Below are positions 1-7,144 of a stretch of 39,439 bases of DNA, in pieces. The DNA comes from Bacilli bacterium. Its GTDB lineage: Bacteria; Bacillota_I; Bacilli_A; RF39; UBA660. Below the pieces are notes generated by a model. The model searched no databases and was not told where the DNA came from. It saw only the letters and a list, made by a program, of their open reading frames with translations. How positions within the stretch are numbered: the first letter of the stretch is position 1; every line of letters begins with the position of its first letter. The DNA is taken from positions 1 to 39,439 of the forward strand of contig CAAGQJ010000034.1 in assembly GCA_900772095.1 (NCBI GenBank), in the 5' to 3' direction. Position numbers and translations under genes: made by a program.

Positions 1-320
<320 letters not shown>

Positions 321-391
321 CCTAAATTGTTATTATTTAGATTTGATGTCATACATTATCTTAGTTTTCAGAGAATTATTTCTCTAATAGT
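321..391 (+). other. 23S-5S internal spacer
   Basis: The spacer holds a small hairpin, AGAGAA/TTCTCT at about 370-385, just before the 5S, which could be a processing stem. No tRNA is present. Confidence 0.5.
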
Positions 392-502
392 TTCCTTAGT
401 GACGATAGCGAAAAGGGTACACCTGGCTCCATTCCGAACCCAGAAGTTAAGCTTTTCAGCGCCGAAAATAGTTTAATGCGAAGATAGGACGTTGCTAAGG
501 GA
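392..502 (+). rRNA. rrf: 5S ribosomal RNA (short form)
   Basis: The terminal helix is visible as CCTTAG at 394-399 pairing with CTAAGG at 495-500, and the core matches 5S (CGATAGCGAAAAGGG, CCGAACCCAGAAGTTAAGC, CAGCGCCGA, ATAGGAC). It follows the 23S by about 70 bases and is followed by a T run. At about 109-111 nt it is shorter than the roughly 116-nt Bacillus 5S; the missing bases are in the helix IV/V arm (about 459-487). Short 5S RNAs of this kind are known from Mollicutes and relatives. Confidence 0.93.
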
Positions 503-540
503 TTTTTTTTTGTAAAAATAAACAAATTTAACACAAATTC

Positions 541-569
541 TTGATAAATTTTTTTAAATAAGGTATTAT
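541..569 (+). promoter_or_regulatory. Sigma-A type promoter for the phosphoesterase pair
   Basis: A -35 box TTGATA (541-546) and a -10 box TATTAT (564-569) are separated by exactly 17 bases, 74 bases before the start at 643. It lies just beyond the rRNA operon, so the pair has its own promoter. Confidence 0.75.
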
Positions 570-585
570 TAAATTAATAATACTA

Positions 586-625
586 AGGAGAAAACAAGTA
601 AATATTTGTTATTTATTTGTCTCCT
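586..625 (+). promoter_or_regulatory. 5'-UTR hairpin upstream of the phosphoesterase pair
   Basis: AGGAG (586-590) pairs with CTCCT (621-625), and after a 3-base bulge ACAAGTAAATA (594-604) pairs with TATTTATTTGT (610-620) with one G-U pair, leaving a 5-base loop. It ends 8 bases before the real Shine-Dalgarno GGAGGT (634-639). The 5' arm contains its own SD-like AGGAG, so the structure could matter for RNA stability or translation. There is no U tract, so it does not look like a terminator. Confidence 0.55.
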
Positions 626-642
626 ATTTTCATGGAGGTAAA

Positions 643-1644
643 ATGAATGAAAATTATCAAGAATTACTTGAAGAATTAAAAGAACTAACCGAAACTGAAG
701 TATCACTAAACGACCTAAAAGAAGAATTAGATATATCGGAAGAACAAATTTTAGGCTTAATATCAATACTTAAAAGTACTGGAATAAACGTAGTAATGAT
801 AAAAGAAGCGGAAGATATATATCTATTAAACCAAGGAGAAAGAGAATATAAACAAGACTACAAATACTTTTTCAAAACAAACGAAGAAAACAAAATAAAA
901 TTTTTAATAATTTCAGACCTAAGACTAGGTTCTAAATTCGCACAACAAAGCATTTTAAATGAGTTATATCTTCACGCCTATGAAGAAGGAGTTAGAAATG
1001 TTTTAGTAATAGGAAATATTACCGAAGGCCTTTATAACATGTCAGATAATATGATAGAAACACTTATCGCAAGAAGTTCAACTAGTCAAATAGAATACGT
1101 AGTAAAAAACTTTCCATTCATAGAAAATATGACAACTTTCTTCATTACTGGAAAAAAAGACCGCACCCACTTGACAAAAAACAAAATTGATGTAGGTAAA
1201 CAAATATCACTCATAAGAGATGATTTGATATATATTGGTAATGGCAGGTGTGATATAAAAGTAGATAATATAAAAATACTAGCTACCTCAAGAAGTCAAA
1301 GGAAAACATATACTCAAAGTTATCGCGCCCAAAAAATGATTGATGCAATGCGAAGTGAAGATAAACCAGACATGATATTGTATGGTGGATTACTTCAAAG
1401 TGAAAAATTTGTATATAGAGATGTAAAAGTATTAACAATACCTTCAGTATGCGCTAGTACTTGGGAAATGGAAGATAAAGAATATTCAAATACAGTAGGA
1501 GGTTGGATTTTAGAACTTACAACAAACAAAAAAGGTGAACTAAAATCCTATAAAGCATATAGTGATATATATTATAAAACAATAGAAAATGACTATGAAA
1601 AAGCAAAAGTATTAAAAAGAGGGGGTATAACACATGGATTATAG
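643..1644 (+). CDS. Winged-helix + degenerate calcineurin-like phosphoesterase (probably inactive paralogue)
   Basis: A 333-aa protein. Residues 1-70 read as a helix-turn-helix/winged-helix segment, followed from about residue 85 by a calcineurin-like phosphoesterase fold that aligns with the next gene. The metal-binding motifs have decayed: SDTHLG of the partner is SDLRLG here (92-96), CGDLVDG is IGNITEG (123-129), GSHDETH is GKKDRTH (170-176), DHPGG is TSRSQ and GHYHK is GGLLQ. The fold is kept while nearly all ligands are lost, so a structural, regulatory or nucleic-acid-binding role is more likely than catalysis. Start ATG follows GGAGGT. The last 11 bases overlap the next gene, suggesting translational coupling and a complex. 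The exact family is not recognised. Confidence 0.8.
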   Translation: MNENYQELLEELKELTETEVSLNDLKEELDISEEQILGLISILKSTGINVVMIKEAEDIYLLNQGEREYKQDYKYFFKTNEENKIKFLIISDLRLGSKFAQQSILNELYLHAYEEGVRNVLVIGNITEGLYNMSDNMIETLIARSSTSQIEYVVKNFPFIENMTTFFITGKKDRTHLTKNKIDVGKQISLIRDDLIYIGNGRCDIKVDNIKILATSRSQRKTYTQSYRAQKMIDAMRSEDKPDMILYGGLLQSEKFVYRDVKVLTIPSVCASTWEMEDKEYSNTVGGWILELTTNKKGELKSYKAYSDIYYKTIENDYEKAKVLKRGGITHGL

Positions 1645-2623
1645 TAAAATAAATAAAATATATTCCAGAATAAAAAACGGTATAACTTTAGAAGAAAATG
1701 CCAAAAACTTAGATTTAAGCATAATAGAATTTTATGGAATGCTAGAAATGTTAAATACCCTATACAACAAAAAAATAGAAATAATAGAAACAGAAACTCA
1801 CGAACTAATAATAATGAAAAAACAAAGAAGAAGAGTCCAAAAAACTTTAAAACCTGCTAAAGAAGAATGTATTTATTCAAAATTTCTCTTAGTATCTGAT
1901 ACTCACTTAGGCAACAATAGACAACAATTACATATATTAAACGATTTATATGAAATAGCACGTGAAAGAGAAATTGATACAGTATTTCACTGTGGAGATT
2001 TAGTAGATGGAGACTATTCTGGGGTAAGAAAAGAACAGCCAAGACAAGTATTTTTACATGGGTTTGATGAACAAGCAGGTTACATAGTTGACATGTATCC
2101 AAAAATAACTGGTATAACCACAAAATTCATATTAGGAAGCCACGACGAAACTCATTATAAAAATGGTCAAGCTACACTTGGATACTGGTTACCAAAATGT
2201 CGAAGTGACATGATATATTTGGGTCAAGACCAAGCATTAGTAGATATAAAAGGAATAAAAATGCTTATAGATCACCCTGGCGGAGGAAGTGCATATGCTT
2301 TATCTTATAATCCACAAAAAAGAATTGAAGAACTAGAAAGTGGTTATAAACCAAAAATATTAGCAATTGGACACTATCATAAATTTTATTCATCAACATA
2401 TAGAAATGTACATGTAATGCAAGTACCATGCACCTGTGACAAAACCCCGTTTCAAATAAAAAAAGGTCTAAGTAACATTGTCGGAGGAGTATTTGTAGAA
2501 TGTTGGTCTGATGAAAAAGGAAATATTCAATACCTATCATGTGAAGAAAAACTATATGGACGCGAAGACATGTGGGATGAAGTAGGAAAAGATGCCCATA
2601 AAGTGAAAAGACTAGTAAGATAA
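1634..2623 (+). CDS. Winged-helix + calcineurin-like metallophosphoesterase
   Basis: A 329-aa protein with the same architecture as the upstream gene, but with phosphoesterase motifs present: SDTHLG (D89, H91), CGDLVDG (D122), GSHDETH (H170; the usual Asn of GNHD/E is Ser169), DHPGG (H214) and GHYHK (H247, H249). Such two-metal enzymes cleave phosphodiesters or phosphomonoesters; the closest styles are MRE11/SbcD-like or phage-type nucleases, but the substrate cannot be read here. The N-terminal 70 residues, basic at 62-73 (KKQRRRVQK), suggest nucleic-acid binding. Start ATG at 1634 has GAGGGGG upstream and lies inside the preceding gene. Confidence 0.85.
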   Translation: MDYSKINKIYSRIKNGITLEENAKNLDLSIIEFYGMLEMLNTLYNKKIEIIETETHELIIMKKQRRRVQKTLKPAKEECIYSKFLLVSDTHLGNNRQQLHILNDLYEIAREREIDTVFHCGDLVDGDYSGVRKEQPRQVFLHGFDEQAGYIVDMYPKITGITTKFILGSHDETHYKNGQATLGYWLPKCRSDMIYLGQDQALVDIKGIKMLIDHPGGGSAYALSYNPQKRIEELESGYKPKILAIGHYHKFYSSTYRNVHVMQVPCTCDKTPFQIKKGLSNIVGGVFVECWSDEKGNIQYLSCEEKLYGREDMWDEVGKDAHKVKRLVR

Positions 2624-2650
2624 AATAGAAAACATATATAAAAAATCATA

Positions 2651-2679
2651 TTGACTAAGTTAAAGATTTCTGCTATTAT
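2651..2679 (+). promoter_or_regulatory. Extended -10 promoter of the tyrS leader
   Basis: TTGACT (2651-2656), a 17-base spacer and TATTAT (2674-2679), with TGC directly before the -10 giving an extended -10 element. Transcription would begin near 2686, at the 5' end of the T-box leader. Confidence 0.8.
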
Positions 2680-2687
2680 AAAAACAT

Positions 2688-2875
2688 ATTTAGCAAAGTT
2701 TTACTAGTTATATTATAGGTAATTAGAAAGTTCATGGTTGATGCAAATGAACCAAAGTAATATAATGAAATACCAGCTAAATCGTGAGTTCGCGTTAAGA
2801 ATAAGAGGTAATAGTAATATTATAAATTAGGATGGTACCACGTTAAAACGTTCCTATGTTTATAATATTTTTATT
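2688..2875 (+). promoter_or_regulatory. T-box riboswitch, tyrosine specifier
   Basis: The leader carries the T-box core AGGATGGTACCACG (2829-2842; consensus AGGGTGGNACCGCG), a Stem I apical part at about 2728-2756 (GTTCATGGTTGATGCAAATGAAC) and the specifier codon TAC in GAAATACCAG at about 2767-2776, matching tyrosine. The competing terminator is TATTATAAATTAGGA (about 2816-2832) against TCCTATGTTTATAATA (about 2852-2867), followed by TTTTTATTT. Uncharged tRNA-Tyr should favour the antiterminator and so raise tyrS expression. Confidence 0.9.
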
Positions 2876-2889
2876 TAGGAGGGAAAAAT

Positions 2890-4101
2890 ATGAAAATTTA
2901 TGAAGATTTAAAATGGCGTGGTCTTATTAAAGATATAAGCAGTGACAAACTAAAAGAAAAATTAGATAATGAAAGTTTAACTTTCTATATTGGTACAGAT
3001 CCAACCGCAGACTCAATGCATATCGGACACTTTAGTTCATTCCTAATAGCAACTCGTCTAGCAAAAGCAGGACACAAACCAATACTCCTAATTGGTGGAG
3101 CGACTGGATTAATCGGAGACCCAAAACCGTCAAAAGAAAGACCAATGATAACAAAAGAACAAGTAAATCACAACGTTGAAGGTTTAACTAAACAAGCAAA
3201 AGAAATATTCGGTTTTGATGTTGTAAATAACTATGACTGGTCAAAAGACATCAATTTCGTAGATTTCTTTAGAGATTATGGAAAATATATAAATGTCAAT
3301 TATATGTTAGACAAAGACATAATCAAAAGAAGACTTGACACTGGCATTACATATTGCGAATTTTCATATATGCTAATGCAAGCAATGGATTTCCTACACT
3401 TATATGAAAACAAAGGAGTAACTCTACAAGTCGCAGGCTCTGACCAATGGGGCAATATAACAACAGGCATTGAATTAGCACGTAAAAAACTTGACGTAGA
3501 ACTATATGGTTTTACAATGCCTTTAGTACTTGACTCAAATGGTGTAAAATTCGGCAAAACTGAAGGTAATGCCCTATGGTTAGATAAAAATAAAACAAGT
3601 TCTTATGAATTATATCAATACTTAATTAACTCAAGTGATGATATTATTGTAGACTATCTAAAAAAACTAACTTTCTACACAAAAGAAGAAATAGAAGAAA
3701 TAGAAAAACAACACAAACAAAGTCCAGAAAAAAGATATGCTCAAGAAAAACTAGCTGAAGCTGTCATAACTTTCCTACATGGAGAAAATAGCTACAAAGA
3801 AGCCAAAAACATCTCAGAAGCACTATTCTCAGGAAATGTAAAAGAATTAACAGATGATGAACTAAAACAACTAGAAACAAGTATGCCAACATATAATATT
3901 GATACAAGCAAACCATTAATTGATATTCTAATAGAAACAAAAATAGTAAACTCAAAAAGAGAAGCAAGAGAATTCTTTAGTTCAAATGCAATAACTTTAA
4001 ACGGAGACCAAGTAAAAGATGAAAACTATATAATAAATAACACACGAAACTACAACATCTTAAGAAAAGGAAAAAAGAAATATTTTATACTAAAAAAATA
4101 A
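2890..4101 (+). CDS. tyrS: Tyrosyl-tRNA synthetase
   Basis: A 403-aa class I aminoacyl-tRNA synthetase that charges tRNA-Tyr in the cytoplasm. The HIGH motif is in YIGTDPTADSMHIGHF (H44-H47) and the KMSKS equivalent is KFGKTEG near residue 222. The last 65 residues form an S4-like RNA-binding domain (about 339-403). The length is in the family's normal range. Start ATG has GGAGGG 7 bases upstream. It is controlled by the preceding tyrosine T-box and ends at a hairpin shared with the convergent gene. Confidence 0.98.
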   Translation: MKIYEDLKWRGLIKDISSDKLKEKLDNESLTFYIGTDPTADSMHIGHFSSFLIATRLAKAGHKPILLIGGATGLIGDPKPSKERPMITKEQVNHNVEGLTKQAKEIFGFDVVNNYDWSKDINFVDFFRDYGKYINVNYMLDKDIIKRRLDTGITYCEFSYMLMQAMDFLHLYENKGVTLQVAGSDQWGNITTGIELARKKLDVELYGFTMPLVLDSNGVKFGKTEGNALWLDKNKTSSYELYQYLINSSDDIIVDYLKKLTFYTKEEIEEIEKQHKQSPEKRYAQEKLAEAVITFLHGENSYKEAKNISEALFSGNVKELTDDELKQLETSMPTYNIDTSKPLIDILIETKIVNSKREAREFFSSNAITLNGDQVKDENYIINNTRNYNILRKGKKKYFILKK

Positions 4102-4126
4102 TTGCCAATCAAGCAATTATTTTTTA
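4100..4126 (+). terminator. Terminator after tyrS
   Basis: AATTGC (4100-4105) pairs with GCAATT (4113-4118), followed by ATTTTTTAC. The stem is only 6 bp. It overlaps the stop codon of the convergent minus-strand gene and may serve both directions. Confidence 0.6.
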
Positions 4127-4617
4127 CTTCCTCTAAAAAATTCAGATTTAGGTGGGAAAACTTTAAGCATAAATATAAATAGAGTGTAAATTAAAATTCC
4201 CACTATAGATATCCATATACCAAAACTATTCTTAGTATTCAAAAGAAATATAATATATGCAATCATTTGACCCAATATAGTAGCAACAAATATTGACATA
4301 ATATCCACAAACTTACTATCAGTCTTATTAAATATCAAATTACCATACCTAATAACATACATAATCGCAGAACTAACACAAGAATTAAGTATCAAAGCAA
4401 GCATAAAATATGAATTAGCACCCAATACTGGGAGTTCTATATAACTCCAAACAAGTATAGGAATAATTGTAATATTAATCTTATTCCAAACAGTATCAGT
4501 AGTAGGATTTAAAAAATTAGTCACTTTATTAATAGGAAAAACCTCATAAATATAATATATAGCAACAGAAGTTAAAAAAACAAATAAAAACCCGACAATA
4601 GTAAAAAATAAATACAT
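4117..4617 (-). CDS. Multi-pass membrane protein, unknown family
   Basis: A protein of about 166 aa dominated by hydrophobic helices, about five membrane segments (MYLFFTIVGFLFVFLTSVAI, IIPILVWSYIELPVL, FMLALILNSCVSSAIMYVI, IFVATILGQMIAYIIFLL, IWISIVGILIYTLFIFML), with a short basic C-terminal tail (SEFFRGSKK). I do not recognise the family. The start is placed at 4617 because AGGGGA lies 8 bases upstream of that ATG; an in-frame GTG at 4644 and an ATG at 4626 are possible but poorly placed. It is transcribed divergently from the AAA+ gene from a promoter of its own (4647-4675). Confidence 0.75.
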   Translation of the reverse strand: MYLFFTIVGFLFVFLTSVAIYYIYEVFPINKVTNFLNPTTDTVWNKINITIIPILVWSYIELPVLGANSYFMLALILNSCVSSAIMYVIRYGNLIFNKTDSKFVDIMSIFVATILGQMIAYIIFLLNTKNSFGIWISIVGILIYTLFIFMLKVFPPKSEFFRGSKK

Positions 4618-4646
4618 CAAAATCATTCCCCTTTTACCATACACTA

Positions 4647-4675
4647 ATTATATAATAAATTTAATAAATATTCAA
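4647..4675 (-). promoter_or_regulatory. Sigma-A type promoter of the minus-strand membrane gene
   Basis: On the minus strand TTGAAT (4675-4670), a 17-base spacer and TATAAT (4652-4647). It is back to back with the promoter of the AAA+ gene at 4683. Confidence 0.65.
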
Positions 4676-4682
4676 ACAAATA

Positions 4683-4711
4683 TTGTATAAAATAGAAAAT
4701 ATTTATATAAT
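4683..4711 (+). promoter_or_regulatory. Sigma-A type promoter of the AAA+ operon
   Basis: TTGTAT (4683-4688), a 17-base spacer and a perfect TATAAT (4706-4711), 24 bases before the ATG at 4735. The short leader contains AAGGTGAT as ribosome binding site. Confidence 0.75.
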
Positions 4712-4734
4712 ATAAATATAGAAAAGGTGATATT

Positions 4735-5658
4735 ATGAAAGAAAATATAAGCATTTTAGATAGATATGGAGATAATTTTACAGAAAAAAAGTATGTAACA
4801 AATCCAGCAATATCAAGAGAAGAAGAAATAAAAAAACTATCACTCGTTTTATTAACACCAGATAAGTCTGCAATATTAACAGGTCTACCAGGCATAGGAA
4901 AAACCGCTATAGTAGAAGGCCTAGCATATCAAATAGAACAAAACACCGTTCCAGACGCACTAAAAGGTTATACTATTATTAAAATAGATACTCAAGCACT
5001 TCTAGGAACAACAGATAGTGGCGATACAAGAATTCAATCTCTTGTTGAAGAATTAAAAACAAAAGAAAAATACATATTATTTATTGATGAAATACATACT
5101 TTAATAAACACCAATACAGATAGTTCATTAGATTTAGCAAACATGTTAAAAACAGGACTAGGACGTGGTGATATAAAAATAATCGGAGCCACAACATCAT
5201 ATGAATACGAAAAATATGTATTAAGAGATAAAGCATTCACTAGAAGATTCCAAAGAATAGATATTGCAGAGCCAACAAAAGAACAAACAGTCGAAATAAT
5301 GATGGGAACTATAAAAAAGATAGAATCACAAACAGGAGCAAGACTTGCCTATACAAACTTTATAAAAGAACAAATAATGGAATTTATAGTTAATATTAAT
5401 AGTGAATATAATAGAGTATACGAAACAGCAGGTAGATATCCAGATGTTGCACTAACTATGCTAAAACAAGCCTTCTCAGAAGCATTATTTGAAAATAAAG
5501 ATATTGTAACTATAGAGCATATAGAAAAAGCAGTATTAAATTCCAAAGCAATATATCCAGATGTAATTAAAAAAGGTGTTCAAGAACTAAGAGAACGCTT
5601 TAAAGATTTATTTGCTCAAGAAGAAGAGTTAAAAAAAGAAATGTTGAAAAGAGAATAG
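4735..5658 (+). CDS. Stand-alone AAA+ ATPase related to the ClpA/ClpB/ClpC D1 module
   Basis: A 307-aa protein that corresponds to the first AAA+ domain of Clp/Hsp100 unfoldases and nothing else. Seen: LDRYGDNFTE lead-in (8-17), Walker A GLPGIGKT (50-57), Walker B ILFIDEIH (114-121), sensor 1 GATT (151-154), arginine finger region AFTRRFQ (167-173), and a helical lid with the YPDVALTML motif. There is no Clp N-domain, no M-domain coiled coil, no D2 and no ClpP-docking IGL-type loop; the C-terminus is a charged helix (about 284-307). It may remodel a protein partner rather than feed ClpP. The next gene starts 1 base after its stop and encodes a membrane protein, a plausible partner. Confidence 0.88.
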   Translation: MKENISILDRYGDNFTEKKYVTNPAISREEEIKKLSLVLLTPDKSAILTGLPGIGKTAIVEGLAYQIEQNTVPDALKGYTIIKIDTQALLGTTDSGDTRIQSLVEELKTKEKYILFIDEIHTLINTNTDSSLDLANMLKTGLGRGDIKIIGATTSYEYEKYVLRDKAFTRRFQRIDIAEPTKEQTVEIMMGTIKKIESQTGARLAYTNFIKEQIMEFIVNINSEYNRVYETAGRYPDVALTMLKQAFSEALFENKDIVTIEHIEKAVLNSKAIYPDVIKKGVQELRERFKDLFAQEEELKKEMLKRE

Positions 5659-5659
5659 C

Positions 5660-6037
5660 ATGAAAATAAGTAGTAATTTATATATAATTTCCAATATTTT
5701 ATTTATATTATCAACAATTGCATGTATATATTTATATCCAAACACAATAGAAGCAGGATACCTAGGATTTTTATTTATATTTACATATTTACTTCATAGT
5801 ATAACTACTTTATACTTTTTCATAATAAAAGATGAAGTCATAAACAATAATATTATTCAAAATATAGTAGCTATATTATTATATCTATATATTATATTAA
5901 TAACTTCCAAATATAAAATAACCTCAAGTAATAATGTCTATGGAATAGATATATTATACTTTAAAGTAAACTATGCAATAGCATCTATATCATTATTGTC
6001 ATTAACACTCAATAAAATTATAGCAAGGACAAAATAA
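5660..6037 (+). CDS. Small four-helix membrane protein coupled to the AAA+ ATPase
   Basis: A 125-aa protein with about four hydrophobic segments (residues roughly 5-25, 32-55, 65-83, 97-117) and few charges. It matches no family I recognise. The ATG begins 1 base after the stop of the AAA+ gene and there is no strong Shine-Dalgarno sequence beyond GAAAAGAG, so translation is probably coupled. Its stop codon overlaps the terminator of a minus-strand small RNA. Confidence 0.7.
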   Translation: MKISSNLYIISNILFILSTIACIYLYPNTIEAGYLGFLFIFTYLLHSITTLYFFIIKDEVINNNIIQNIVAILLYLYIILITSKYKITSSNNVYGIDILYFKVNYAIASISLLSLTLNKIIARTK

Positions 6038-6101
6038 AAAACTCTATTCTCCCTACATAAATCATTCACGCAACAAACGTGAAACTTCGGATTGAACAGA
6101 G
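6031..6101 (-). ncRNA. Candidate small RNA of about 65 nt with its own promoter and terminator
   Basis: On the minus strand an RNA would start near 6101 with CTCTGTTC (6101-6094), which pairs over 8 bp (one G-U) with GAATAGAG (6049-6042), followed at once by TTTTTTATTTT (6041-6031), a classical U tract. Inside is a second hairpin, TTCACG/CGTGAA (about 6083-6064). The predicted 5' end set by the promoter falls on the first base of the closing stem. It contains no convincing ORF and matches no RNA family I know (not SRP RNA, not a T-box, not an evident riboswitch). It could be a free small RNA, or an attenuator that has lost its gene. Confidence 0.55.
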
Positions 6102-6105
6102 AACA

Positions 6106-6134
6106 CTAATATCATTTTCATGAATTATTGTCAA
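6106..6134 (-). promoter_or_regulatory. Strong promoter of the small RNA
   Basis: On the minus strand a consensus TTGACA (6134-6129), 17-base spacer and TATTAG (6111-6106) preceded by TGA (extended -10). The -35 is a perfect match. Confidence 0.7.
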
Positions 6135-6135
6135 T

Positions 6136-6165
6136 ACTAGTATACTAAAGTACTAGTTTTTTTTA
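6136..6165 (+). terminator. Plus-strand terminator for the AAA+ operon
   Basis: ACTAGTA (6136-6142) pairs with TACTAGT (6151-6157) across an 8-base loop and is followed by a run of T. Reading from the AAA+ operon would run antisense across the small RNA before stopping here. Confidence 0.7.
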
Positions 6166-6357
6166 TGCAAAACTATTTATCTATCGAAGTTAAAGTTATT
6201 AAAAACAACTCTTTTTATCTACCAATAATTTTAAACCAACTTTATACTTTCTATTTAAATGTTCAATGTATATATTAATTTAAAAGTATCATATTTATCC
6301 ATAAATTCTAAATCAAATACTAATATATACTTTCCAAACTGAGATGAGGAAAAGTAA
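6158..6357. other. Intergenic stretch with decayed reading-frame fragments
   Basis: No intact gene is seen. On the minus strand a fragment reads SSQFGKYILVFDLEFMDKYD (about 6345-6285) and, after a frame change, NRKYKVGLKLLVDKKSCF; this could be a gene relic with frameshifts. On the plus strand a 38-codon ORF starts at 6165 but has no ribosome binding site. In such AT-rich DNA both may be chance. Confidence 0.25.
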
Positions 6358-6392
6358 TAAAAAACTCACACACTCATATAAAGCGCGCGAGT
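6358..6392 (-). terminator. Terminator of tRNA-His
   Basis: On the minus strand ACTCGCGCGC (6392-6383) pairs with GTGTGTGAGT (about 6373-6364) through 10 pairs including G-U pairs, followed by TTTTTT. Confidence 0.75.
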
Positions 6393-6403
6393 ATTAATCT
6401 TAA

Positions 6404-6480
6404 TGGGGCGATGTGTGGGAATCGAACCCACGCATACTGGTGCCACAAACCAGCGTGTTAACCACTTCACCAACATCGCC
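6404..6480 (-). tRNA. tRNA-His (GTG anticodon)
   Basis: A complete cloverleaf is visible on the minus strand: acceptor GCGATGT/ACATCGC, anticodon arm CTGGT-TTGTGGC-ACCAG with anticodon GTG, T arm with GGTTCGATTCC, and an encoded CCA (6406-6404). The extra 5' G (G-1, from C6480) opposite C73 is the histidine identity pair. Confidence 0.97.
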
Positions 6481-6495
6481 ATGTAAACAAGAAAT

Positions 6496-6524
6496 ATTTT
6501 ATCATGAAAAAACTTAAAAATCAA
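6496..6524 (-). promoter_or_regulatory. Promoter of tRNA-His
   Basis: On the minus strand TTGATT (6524-6519), 17-base spacer, TAAAAT (6501-6496) with TGA before it (extended -10), 16 bases ahead of the tRNA. Confidence 0.7.
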
Positions 6525-6564
6525 TATTTTTTATTAATAAATTTTACAAGTGACTAGGTAAAAT

Positions 6565-6589
6565 AAAAAAGACCAAACTATCTTTGGTC
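6565..6589 (-). terminator. Terminator of the cotJ operon
   Basis: GACCAAA (6571-6577) and TTTGGTC (6583-6589) form a 7-bp hairpin; on the minus strand it is followed by TTTTTT (6570-6565). The stem overlaps the last codons of cotJC. Confidence 0.8.
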
Positions 6590-7144
6590 ATATCCTTTAG
6601 AAATATACTCTTCATATAATTCTTTAAATCTATTATAATGAATTATTTCACGCTGCCTTAAAAATAATAATGGTCCAATTATATCCATATCATCAGTTAA
6701 ATTTATTAAGTTTTCATAAGTTGCACGTGCCTTTTCCTCTGCTGCCATATCCTCAGCTAAATCTGCAACAGGGTCTCCGGTCGCAGCAAAGTAAGCAGTT
6801 GTAAAAGGTACACCACTTGCATCCGTTGGGAATAAAGCCATATTGTGTTCAGCGTAATGCCCTTCAAGACCAGCCTGTTTCAATTCCTCAATTGTTGCCC
6901 CTTTCATTAATTGATACACCATGGCGCAAATCATTTCGACATGCCCAAGTTCCTCCGTACCTATATCGGTCAAAAGAGCTTTTCCCTTAGCATCTGGCAT
7001 CGTATATCTTTGATTTAAATATCTAAGAGCAGCAGCAAGTTCCCCGTTAGCGCCTCCATATTGTGTTATTATGGCTTTAGCCATTTTTAAATTTTTCCTT
7101 TTAATATTTATTGGATATTGTAAAGCTTTTACATACTTCCACAT
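6578..7144 (-). CDS. cotJC: Spore coat protein CotJC (manganese catalase-like)
   Basis: A 188-aa ferritin-like four-helix protein of the CotJC/manganese catalase family, found in the spore coat of Bacilli and Clostridia. Recognisable blocks are MWKYVKALQYPINI at the start, ITQYGGANGELAAALRYLNQ, LLTDIGTEELGHVEM with Glu/His metal ligands, AEDMAAEEKARATYENL and the C-terminal LRQREIIHYNRFKE. The length is normal. Its ATG shares a base with the stop codon of the upstream gene (TAATG), so the two are cotranslated. It implies that the organism forms spores. Confidence 0.95.
   Translation of the reverse strand: MWKYVKALQYPINIKRKNLKMAKAIITQYGGANGELAAALRYLNQRYTMPDAKGKALLTDIGTEELGHVEMICAMVYQLMKGATIEELKQAGLEGHYAEHNMALFPTDASGVPFTTAYFAATGDPVADLAEDMAAEEKARATYENLINLTDDMDIIGPLLFLRQREIIHYNRFKELYEEYISKGYDQR

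Noticed and set aside
6165..6281. 38-codon plus-strand ORF after the AAA+ operon terminator
   Set aside because: It starts directly behind a T tract with no ribosome binding site or promoter.
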